Both the position numbers and the translations under genes were made by a program. A stretch of DNA of 12,190 nt. It comes from JBEIUL01 sp044356865 (GTDB lineage: Bacteria > Planctomycetota > Phycisphaerae > Phycisphaerales > SM1A02). The notes under the pieces are model-generated. The model worked only from the letters and a program-made list of their open reading frames with translations, did not search any database and had not been told where the DNA came from. Numbering within the stretch: position 1 is the first letter of the stretch; the number at the start of each line of letters is the position of its first letter. The stretch covers positions 1 through 12,190 of the forward strand of contig JBIKVN010000083.1 of the NCBI GenBank assembly GCA_044356865.1, in the 5' to 3' direction. Shown here piece by piece: positions 1-7,200 of the stretch.

Positions 1-610
1 CGATCTCGAAGTCCATCTGCAGCGTGCGGCGGATCTCGCCGTCGGCGCCCTGGCTCGTGACCCGCACCGTGCCGGTGCCCGGCAGGAGCTCGTACGCGAT
101 TCGGAAGCGGCAGCGGTCGTCACCGGACGCGGTGCGGTTGGCCCGGGAACGCACGATCGAGCCGTCGATCGCCGGCAGCGCCGCGTCGACCGGCTCGGCG
201 GCGAAGGCATGCAGGTCGGCCGCATGGGCGTTCCGCAGGGCTTCCGCGAGGCTGCGGGCCGGGCTCTGCTCGACGAAGCCGCGCGGGGGCAGGACCTCGA
301 CCGTGCCGTCGGCGGCGGTCCAGGTGCCGTTCCAGAGCCGCGACGCGAAGCCGGCGTCGATGGTTCCCTTGCGGACCACGAAGCGGGCCGACTCGGTCTC
401 GAGCCGCCGGGCCGCGAACGCCAGGCCGGTCTCGGCGGCGCTCATCGCCCGCGAGACCTTCAGCCCGCTGTCGGCGGTGCGGAGGTTGCCCTCGGCGACC
501 ACCGCCATCGCGACCCCCAGCGAGCCGAAGATCACCAGGAACATCATGGCCAGCACCGCGGCGATTCCCCGCGGGTGGCGTCGTCGTTCGGATCGGGCGT
601 TCGCGTCCAT
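1..610 (-). CDS. PilX/GspK-like minor pseudopilin, partial at the left edge
   Basis: The frame starts at ATG 610 and stays open to base 1, giving 203 residues with the C-terminus missing. The N-terminus is a basic leader (MDANARSERRRHPRG) followed by a hydrophobic helix (IAAVLAMMFLVIFGSLGVA, about residues 16-34), then a soluble domain with SAAETGLAFAARRLE. A short charged leader, a hydrophobic stretch after Gly and an 'AAETG' segment are typical of PilX_N or GspK-type minor pseudopilins. Such proteins lack the Glu+5 of major pilins, as here. They sit at the tip of a pilus or pseudopilus and help start assembly. The start is well supported: an almost ideal Shine-Dalgarno (GGGGAGGTGA) ends just upstream, and the gene follows the neighbouring pseudopilin by 21 bp. 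The exact family is uncertain because homology is only structural at this level. Confidence 0.72.
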   Translation of the reverse strand, partial: MDANARSERRRHPRGIAAVLAMMFLVIFGSLGVAMAVVAEGNLRTADSGLKVSRAMSAAETGLAFAARRLETESARFVVRKGTIDAGFASRLWNGTWTAADGTVEVLPPRGFVEQSPARSLAEALRNAHAADLHAFAAEPVDAALPAIDGSIVRSRANRTASGDDRCRFRIAYELLPGTGTVRVTSQGADGEIRRTLQMDFEI

Positions 611-613
611 GCG

Positions 614-623
614 TCACCTCCCC
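614..623 (-). promoter_or_regulatory. Strong Shine-Dalgarno of the PilX-like gene
   Basis: On the minus strand the sequence reads GGGGAGGTGA and its GGAGG core lies 6 nt before ATG 610. It is the strongest ribosome binding site seen in the window and fixes the start of a gene that is cut by the left edge. Confidence 0.7.
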
Positions 624-631
624 AGCGCCGC

Positions 632-1195
632 TCAGCGCGGCGCGAGCCACGAGACCCGCGTCATCTCGACCGGCGCGTCGGCGCCGGGTTCCTGCCAAGT
701 CACGGTCACCTCGACCTGCACGAAGTCGCTCGAGAAGTCGGGCACGGCCCGCGTGAGCTCGAACCCGTGCACGTTCCGCACCCGGATCACCTGGCTCCAG
801 CCCGCGAGGTCGGGAATCGGCTGCCGCCGGGCGGAGATCGGCCCGTTCCCGTACGCCGCCGAGAAGATGGTGCCCTCGCCGTCGGAGCCGTCGAAGTCGT
901 CGAGGTCGTCGAAGTCGGCGAGCGAGTCCTCGCCGTCCTCGGGCCCCCAGCGGGCGTTCCCGGTCACCGGATCGTGGCGGGGCAGGTTGAGGGTCATCTC
1001 GCGGATCTCGTTCCCGAGCCGCATCGCGACGCCCGACTGCACCGCCCAGTGGTTCTTGCGGTGGAAGGCCTGCTGGGCCGAGACCAGCGCGAGCACGCCG
1101 ACGCCCACGATCACCGTGGCGAGCGCCGCCTCGATGAGCGTGAATCCGCGGGAGTTCCGGGCGTGCGGGGTCGGGTGCATCGGGTGTCCGGTCAC
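632..1195 (-). CDS. PilV/GspI-like type IV pseudopilin
   Basis: This is a prepilin with a textbook processing site, RG|FTLIEAAL: Gly before the cut, Phe at +1 and Glu at +5. A hydrophobic helix (ATVIVGVGVLALVSA) follows. It would be cleaved and N-methylated by a prepilin peptidase and inserted in the inner membrane for incorporation into a pilus or pseudopilus. Two starts are possible. GTG 1195 overlaps the pilC stop as GTGA and gives 187 residues with a 17-residue leader. ATG 1180 gives 182 residues and a more usual 12-residue leader. Neither has a clear ribosome binding site, so the coupled GTG is chosen, with low certainty. The middle holds an acidic stretch (DFDDLDDFDGSDGEG), unusual for a pilin core and probably a surface loop. 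The C-terminal part (VQVEVTVTWQEPG) resembles the beta-sheet end of PilV/GspI proteins. Confidence 0.8.
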   Translation of the reverse strand: MTGHPMHPTPHARNSRGFTLIEAALATVIVGVGVLALVSAQQAFHRKNHWAVQSGVAMRLGNEIREMTLNLPRHDPVTGNARWGPEDGEDSLADFDDLDDFDGSDGEGTIFSAAYGNGPISARRQPIPDLAGWSQVIRVRNVHGFELTRAVPDFSSDFVQVEVTVTWQEPGADAPVEMTRVSWLAPR

Positions 1196-2421
1196 TTTCC
1201 CGAGACCAGGTTCGACATCTTGAAGATGGGCAGGATGATGGCCATGGCGATGAAGCCGACCACGCCGCCCATGAGCACGATCATGACCGGCTCGATCAGG
1301 CTCGTGACCGCCTTGATCGCGTCGCGCAGGGCCTTCGCGTAGTAGGCCGAGATCTCGTCGAGCACCTCGCCGAGTTTCCCGGACTCCTCGCCCGCGGCGA
1401 TCATCTGCACCACCGAGCGCGGCAGCAGGCGGCTGCGGGAGAGCTGCGACTGCACCTTCTTGCCCTGCTTCACCGCCCCGTAGACGCCGCGCCACATCCG
1501 CTTGTACAGCCGGTTGCCCGAGATGTCGCCGGTGATCGCGATGGTGTCGAGCATCGGGACGCCGGCGTTGAGCAGCTCGCCCATGGTGTGCAGCGAGCGG
1601 CTGATGTACAGGGCCCGGAACATGCGGCCCACCACCGGCACCGAGAGACGGAAGCGGTCCCACCAGAAGGCCCCGAGCTCGGTGCGGATGAAGAGCAGGA
1701 ACCCCGCGATCGCGAGGGCCGCGGCGATCGCGATCGCCCACCACCACTCGACCATGAAGCCCGAGAGCCCCATCAGGAAGCGGGTGGGGGCGGGCAGGGC
1801 GTCCTCCTTGCCCTTGAAGACGCCGGCGAAGCGCGGCAGCACGAAGGTGAGCAGGAAGACCGTCACCGAGATCGCCATGGTCGCGATGATGCCGGGATAG
1901 ATGCTCGCCCCGATCACCATCTTGCGGGTCTCGATCTCCTGGGCGAGGTACGCGGCGATGCGATCGAGCATCTTCGCGAACGAGCCCGACATCTCGGAGG
2001 CCCGGACCATGTTCACGTAGAGCGGGCTGAAGAGCTTCGGGTAGCGGGCGATTGCCTCGCTGAACTGCTTGCCGGCCTCGACGTCGCCGCGGATCTGCTG
2101 CAGGACCTTGCGGAAGCCGGGATTCGTCACCTGCTCGGCGATGCCCTCGAGGGCGGCCCGGATCGAGATCCCCGCGCGGATCATGACCGCGAGCTGCGTG
2201 GTGAAGTCGAGGACGTCCTTCGCCGACGGTCCGCTCGACCAGTTGAGGAGGGCGACCCAGCCCGCGAGGTCGCGGCCGCCCTCGCGGACCGGCGTGACCT
2301 GCAGCACATGGCCGCCCTGGCCGCGCAGCCGCTCGGCCGCCGCCGCGGCGCTTTCGGCGGCGAGGACGCCGGCCGAGAGCTGGCCGCCGGGCTGCCGGAC
2401 CTGGAAGCGGTAGTGGGGCAT
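1192..2421 (-). CDS. pilC: PilC/GspF inner-membrane platform protein
   Basis: A 409-residue polytopic platform protein on which the assembly and retraction ATPases act. It has the family's usual length and layout. An N-terminal cytoplasmic part opens with YRFQVRQPGGQLSAGVL. A first T2SSF domain spans about residues 70-195 (FTTQLAVMIRAGISI; NMVRASEMSGSFAKML). Membrane helices lie near 174-198 and 225-245. A second T2SSF domain spans about 272-397 (LHTMGELLNAGVPMLDTI; MIAAGEESGKLGEVLDEIS), ending in a third helix near 376-400. The paired 'AGxxxxxAL' and 'xEESGKL' motifs are diagnostic of the PilC/GspF family. ATG 2421 follows pilT by 16 bp, with CGGAG 9 nt ahead as a ribosome binding site. The stop overlaps the next pseudopilin gene. 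Whether it serves a pilus or a secretion system cannot be told from this protein alone; the PilT neighbour favours the pilus. Confidence 0.93.
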   Translation of the reverse strand: MPHYRFQVRQPGGQLSAGVLAAESAAAAAERLRGQGGHVLQVTPVREGGRDLAGWVALLNWSSGPSAKDVLDFTTQLAVMIRAGISIRAALEGIAEQVTNPGFRKVLQQIRGDVEAGKQFSEAIARYPKLFSPLYVNMVRASEMSGSFAKMLDRIAAYLAQEIETRKMVIGASIYPGIIATMAISVTVFLLTFVLPRFAGVFKGKEDALPAPTRFLMGLSGFMVEWWWAIAIAAALAIAGFLLFIRTELGAFWWDRFRLSVPVVGRMFRALYISRSLHTMGELLNAGVPMLDTIAITGDISGNRLYKRMWRGVYGAVKQGKKVQSQLSRSRLLPRSVVQMIAAGEESGKLGEVLDEISAYYAKALRDAIKAVTSLIEPVMIVLMGGVVGFIAMAIILPIFKMSNLVSGK

Positions 2422-2437
2422 CGGGCGGGGCTCCGGG

Positions 2438-3493
2438 TCAGGCCGCCAGCTGGCGGTCGAGCTTGTCGGGGTAGGCGGCCTGCGCGATCGCGTCGTCGCG
2501 GCTGATGAGGCCGTTGAAGTAGAGCTCGGCGATGGCGTGGTCGAGGCTGACCATGCCGATCGCGCGGCTGGTCTCGATCACGTTGGGGATCTCGAAGGTC
2601 CGCGCCTCGCGGATGATGTTGCGGATTGCGGGCGTGCAGAGCATGACCTCGATCGCGGGCACCATGCCGGGCCGGTCGACGCGGCGGAAGAGTGACTGCG
2701 AAACCACCGCCTGCAGCGTGTTCGCCAGCATCGAGCGGATCTGGTTCTGCTGCCCGGCGGGGTACATGTCGACGATGCGCTCGACGGTCTGGGCCGCGTT
2801 CACGGTGTGCAGCGTCGAGAGCACGAGGTGCCCGGTCTCGGCGGCGCTGATCGCCAGCGCCGCGGTCTCGAGGTCGCGCATCTCGCCCACCAGGATCACG
2901 TCGGGGTCCTGCCGCAGGGCGTGCTTCAGGCCGCTCGCGAAGGTCGGCATGTCGGCCCCGAGCTCGCGCTGCTCGATGAGGCACTTCCTGCTGCGGAAGG
3001 CGTACTCGACCGGGTCCTCGAGGGTGATGATGTGCTTGCGGAACCGCTCGTTCATCGACTGCAGCATCGCGGCCAGCGTGGTGCTCTTGCCCGAGCCGGT
3101 GTCGCCGGTCACCAGGACCAGCCCGCGGGGCAGGTAGGTCAGCCGCGAGATGATCTCGGGCAGGTTCAGGTCGGCCAGCGGCGGCACCGTGGTGCGGATC
3201 GACCGCAGGGCCAGCGCCACGCTGCCCCGCTGCAGGTGGGCATTCACGCGGTAGCGCTTGAGCCCGGCGATTTCCCACGAGAAGTCGAGGTCGCGCTGCT
3301 CGGCGAACTGCCGGCGCTGGAGGTCGTTGGTCATCGAATCGAGGAACGCCCGCATGGCTTCGGGCGTGAGCTCGGGCAGGTCCATCGGGGTCACGACGGT
3401 GTCGACCCGCATCATGGGCGGGTGGCCCGCGACCAGGTGCACGTCGCTCGCGTCGTGCTCGTGGGCGAAGCGGAGGATGTCGGCGAGGTTCAT
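2438..3493 (-). CDS. pilT: PilT-type retraction ATPase
   Basis: A 351-residue hexameric secretion ATPase of the PilT class, which depolymerises type IV pili from the cytoplasmic side. It begins directly with the PAS-like N-domain (HDASDVHLVAGHPPMMRVD) and lacks the long N-terminal extension of PilB/GspE. Seen motifs are Walker A GDTGSGKST (130-138), the Asp box LEDPVE (158-163), Walker B DPDVILVGEMRD (196-207), the His box TGHLVLSTLHT (His222, His229), and the PilT-typical AIRNIIREAR in the C-terminal half. All catalytic elements are intact. ATG 3493 is preferred because GGGAG sits 7 nt ahead of it and the protein then begins where PilT proteins normally do. The upstream in-frame ATG at 3544 would add 17 Pro/Ser/Arg residues of no recognisable kind. 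It heads the pilT-pilC-pseudopilin cluster. The closest alternative is a PilU-like paralogue. Confidence 0.92.
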   Translation of the reverse strand: MNLADILRFAHEHDASDVHLVAGHPPMMRVDTVVTPMDLPELTPEAMRAFLDSMTNDLQRRQFAEQRDLDFSWEIAGLKRYRVNAHLQRGSVALALRSIRTTVPPLADLNLPEIISRLTYLPRGLVLVTGDTGSGKSTTLAAMLQSMNERFRKHIITLEDPVEYAFRSRKCLIEQRELGADMPTFASGLKHALRQDPDVILVGEMRDLETAALAISAAETGHLVLSTLHTVNAAQTVERIVDMYPAGQQNQIRSMLANTLQAVVSQSLFRRVDRPGMVPAIEVMLCTPAIRNIIREARTFEIPNVIETSRAIGMVSLDHAIAELYFNGLISRDDAIAQAAYPDKLDRQLAA

Positions 3494-3618
3494 CGGCGGG
3501 CTCCCGGAAGCTCGGGGCCGGGAGGCCTCGAGACCGGGGGACATCGGCCCGCCGGACGGCCGCGTTCAGCCCGGGTCCCGGAATCGGCGCGGGCCGCGCA
3601 GGTCGTGCCGACCGTCCG

Positions 3619-4119
3619 CTAACGGGCGGGCGGGAGCGGCGCCGCGAGGGCCGCCTCGCCCTCGCCGGAGAACGGCGAGCTCGGGCGATACCCGAACTCG
3701 TACAGGATCTCGGCGAACCGCGAAGGATCGCGATACCCGAGTTCGCCCCAGCACCGCCACGCCGCCGCGCTGCCGCCCGAGCGCTCGAGCAGCTCGCGGG
3801 ACACGACCACCGGGATCCGGCGGCGGATCACCTCGCCCGCGGGCAGCGTCGAGAGGGCTTCCCACTCGCCCGAATAGGCGGTCACGCCCCCGAGGGCGAA
3901 CGAGTAGTTCCAGCGGAGGAGACGCAGCGAGGTGTTGCCCGGAGGGTTGCGGATGTCGACCTCGACCGAGACCTGCACCGCCTCGTCGCCGGCCTCGGTC
4001 ACGCTCACCGCGACGGGTCGCACCGTGGGGGGAGCCTCGCAGGCGACGAGGCCCGCCGCCGCGATCGGGAGGATCGCCGCGAGCGGCGCTCCCTTCCGGG
4101 ATCGGAATCCGTCGAGCAT
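3619..4119 (-). CDS. Small lipoprotein with a LEA14/WHy-like domain
   Basis: A 166-residue protein starting at ATG 4119. A basic N-terminus (FRSRK) and hydrophobic segment (LAAILPIAAAGLVAC) end in a perfect lipobox LVAC with Cys27, so it should be lipidated and membrane anchored on the periplasmic side. Residues about 35-110 show VQVSVEVDIRNPPGN, a central FALGG turn, and LPAGEVIRRRIPVVVS. This matches the beta-sandwich pattern of LEA type 2 (LEA14/WHy) domains, in which an 'NP(N/P)' turn is followed by a strand pair and 'LP' before the last strands. The assignment is by pattern only. The C-terminal 50 residues (WRCWGELGYRDPSRFAEILYEFGYRP) are not recognised. It lies 125 bp upstream of pilT on the same strand and diverges from the propeller gene. 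An in-frame ATG 4150 is a possible longer start but gives a less compact signal peptide. Confidence 0.68.
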   Translation of the reverse strand: MLDGFRSRKGAPLAAILPIAAAGLVACEAPPTVRPVAVSVTEAGDEAVQVSVEVDIRNPPGNTSLRLLRWNYSFALGGVTAYSGEWEALSTLPAGEVIRRRIPVVVSRELLERSGGSAAAWRCWGELGYRDPSRFAEILYEFGYRPSSPFSGEGEAALAAPLPPAR

Positions 4120-4204
4120 CCCCGCACTGTACCGGCGGATCCCTACCATGGCCCCGCCCCGCCCCGGCGACCGGTACGGGCCTCTCCCGATGCCTCCGTT
4201 TCCG
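4120..4204. promoter_or_regulatory. 85-bp divergent intergenic region with inverted repeat
   Basis: This is the only space between two outward-reading genes, so it must hold signals for both unless the plus-strand gene starts at one of the in-frame ATGs at 4148 or 4190. It contains an inverted repeat, GTACCGG at 4129-4135 and CCGGTAC at 4171-4177, separated by 35 bp, which could be an operator. On the minus strand TACAGT (4126-4131) lies 6 nt before ATG 4119. That spacing suits a -10 element of a leaderless transcript, but no -35 is visible. These are pattern matches only. Confidence 0.3.
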
Positions 4205-7200
4205 ATGAACTCCCGCCGACCTCGCCGGCTCCTTCGCGCGGGAATCGCGATCGTCTTCGCGGCGTTCGCGGCGGCATCGTCCCCGGCCCAGGAGTCGGCG
4301 CTCGCCACCGTCGGCGACTCGGCGACGGCGTGGCAGTGGTTCCAGCAGATGGAGGACCAGGCCCGCGAGAATCCCGCCGAGGCGGCGCGGCTCGCCCAGC
4401 GGCTGCTCGACGGCTACGAGCGTAAGCTCGTGCCCGCCGGCGGGGAAGCCGATCGCGACCTCTTCGTCGGCGTTCGCGAACGGGTGCAGCGCTTTCTCCT
4501 GCCGCGACCGGCGGTGCTCGAGCGATATCGCGCGTTCGAGTCGGCCGAGGCCGAGCGGGCCCTCGCCGTCGGCGATCTCCGGGAAACCGCGGCGCTTCGG
4601 GCCCTGACCCCCGCGGGGCTGCGGGCGAACCTGATCCTGGCCGAACGCGAAGTCCGCGCGGGTCGCTTCGCGGCGGCCGCGTCGCGCCTCTCCGAGCTGG
4701 AGGGGCATCCCGACCTTCGTGGCGAGGAGTCGGCGGCCTACTGGTTCCTCCGTTCCGCCGCCGCGCGGCTGCGCGGCGAGCCGGACGCCGCCCGGCAGGC
4801 CGCGGCGCGAGTGGTGGCTCTCGAGGCGGCGAGCTGGATCGAGGCCGTGGCGAAGGTCGACCGGATCGAGCCCGCGGTCGCGGCTCGCCGCAGCGAGGCC
4901 AGCGGGTTTGGCGATTGGCAGCAGGTCTGGCGCGAGGAGCTCCCGGGGGCTCCGTTCGCGCGGACCTTTCTCGCTCCCGGTCCGATGTCCGCGTCCGATC
5001 CGCTGGCGATTCCCGCGGCGGTGCCGCGGGTCGCGGGCAGCCGAACCCGCGACGAGTCGGCGTGGATGGTGCTCTGGCCGGTGATTCACGGCGAGTCGGT
5101 TCTCGTGAACGACGGGATGCGGGTCCGGGCGATCGATCGCTTCAGCCGGCGCGAGCGTTGGAGTGGATTCCTCGCCGATCGCGGTGCGTTCGAGCCCGAG
5201 CGGGGGCCGCCCGGCGACCTGCTCGGGATCGGCGTCGGAGATCGGACCGTGGTCGCGTACGGCATTCCCGGTCCGGGGCTTGCGGGAACCGGCGGGGGGA
5301 CGGTGGCGGCCTTTGACGCCGAGAGCGGCGTGCCGCGCTGGAAGGTCGCGCTCTCGGCTCTCGGCGGCGAGGAGTTCGACCGGCTCGTTCCGATGGGCTT
5401 CCCGGTCGTCGGCGACGGGCAGGCGGTGGTGCTGGCCCGTCGGGTCACGCCGCGGCTCGAGACCGTCGAGTACCTGCTGTCGCTGGACCTTGCCGACGGC
5501 TCGCTCCGCTGGTCGTCGTTCCTGTGCTCCTCCGGCGGGATTCGTCCGCTCAACGGCCGGCCGAACGCCACGCCGGCGCTCGCCGACGGGTCGATCCTCG
5601 TGGCGTCGGCCGGCGGCGGCGTCGGTCGCGTCGACCCGTCCGACGGTCGCATCCGGTGGTATCGCCGGTTCCTCGTGCCGATCCGTGACCTTCGGATCAC
5701 GGCCGAGCCGTGGGAACTCGGCGGACCCGTGGTGGTCGGCGAGTCGGTCTTCGCGATCGTGCCGGACCAATCGGAAGTCGTGCAGCTGGAGCTGGGGACC
5801 GGACGCACCGTCGCGAGCTTTCCCCTCGGCGTTTCCGCGACCTGGGGGTCGCCGCGGTGCCTGCTCGGCGACGGAAGGCGGATCTACTCGATCGGGGCCG
5901 ACCTGCGGGCCATCGACGCGGCGACCCCCGATCGCCTGCTCTGGTCGTTTGCCGAGGCGAACGCCGAGCTGGTGCGCGAGTTGCCCGGTTCGGCCTCGAG
6001 GTCGGGGATCCGCGGCCGGGTCTCTTCGGTCGGCGAGCACCTGCTCGTTCCGACGCTCGATCGGGTGCTCTTCGTGTCCGCCGCGACCGGGCGGGTCGAG
6101 CGGTCGGTCGCCATCGACTTTCCCGGAAATCCGGTGCTCGACGACCGGTCGGACGCGCCCCAGCTGCTCGTGGCGGGGGTCGCGGCCCTCTCCTGCCTGA
6201 TGCCCGCCGAGGCCGCCGAGCGGGCGATGCGAGCCCGCATCGCGGCCCGGCCGGACGATCCGCAGTCGGCGCTCGCCTTGCTCGACCTCGCGGTGCGCGG
6301 CGATCGCCTCGAACTGGTCCTCGAATCGGCCCGGCTGGCGGCGTCGGCGGTCGATCGACGGGGCGACGAGGCCTTGGCCGAAGACGACCGCGACGAGCTT
6401 CTTCGTCTGCTGCTTGCCGCCGCCGGGAGTCGAGGGCCCGGTGCGGCCGAGGTCGAGCCGATCCATGCCCTCGCTCGCGAGATCGCCCGATCGCCGCGGC
6501 AGTCCGCGCGGCAGCGTCTCGCCGGGGCGGAGTGGCTGCTTGCCCGTTCGCGTGCGGCCGACGCGGTCGCGACCTTGCGGCCGCTGGTCGAGGATCGGGC
6601 GTTCGCGGCGGTGATTCTCGAGCCCGAGCCGGGGCGATCCGTGCCGGCTTCGGCGGTTGCACTCGACCTGCTCCAGACGATTCCGCCTGACGCGCTTGCC
6701 GCGATCGATGCGGCGAACCCCGTGCCCTTGCCGGGTACGCGCCGGGGCGTCGACGCCAGCCTCGCCGCCGCCGAGGCGGCGAGCGCTCCCGCGGAGTCCT
6801 TGCGAATCCTCGGCGAGGCCTGGCGATCGCTGTCCGCGGAACCCCCGGAGTCCGGCGAGGCCCGACGGGTGGTCGAGGCGATCCGGGCGCTGGCGGTGCG
6901 GCAAGGGTGGAGCGGCCTGATCGCCGATGTCGACCCCGCAGCAGCGTCCGCGGTGACCGCGATCGACGGCCCGATCCGCGAGGCGCACGAGTTCCCCGGC
7001 CGCATCCCCCGACGGGGGGAGTCGGAGGCGAGGGACCGTCCGGACGACGGGTTCCTCATCGTCGAGGATCGCTCGCTCGCCTTCCGCGCCGGCCCCGACC
7101 TCGAGGTCCGCTGGCGGCGCCCGCTCGACGATCGCAACCCGCTCGTGCTCGCGTGGACGCCCGAGGCGGTGCTGCTTTGGGAGGACTCGACCGAGCGCGG

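Noticed and set aside
24..1342. Long plus-strand open frames opposite the pseudopilin and pilC genes.
   Set aside because: The minus strand here carries clear prepilin and PilC motifs; the plus-strand products are low-complexity Arg/Ala/Gly/Pro with no motif, as expected of GC-rich antisense frames.
3494..3544. Longer PilT starting at ATG 3544.
   Set aside because: The 17 added residues are Pro/Ser/Arg-rich and unlike PilT N-termini, whereas ATG 3493 has a well-spaced GGGAG.
3601..3629. Two small hairpins (GGTCG/CGACC and CCGTCCG/CGGGCGG) at the end of the LEA-like lipoprotein gene, considered as a terminator.
   Set aside because: The larger stem includes the stop codon, has a mismatch when read on the minus strand, and neither is followed by a T-run. 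Such stems are common by chance at this GC content.
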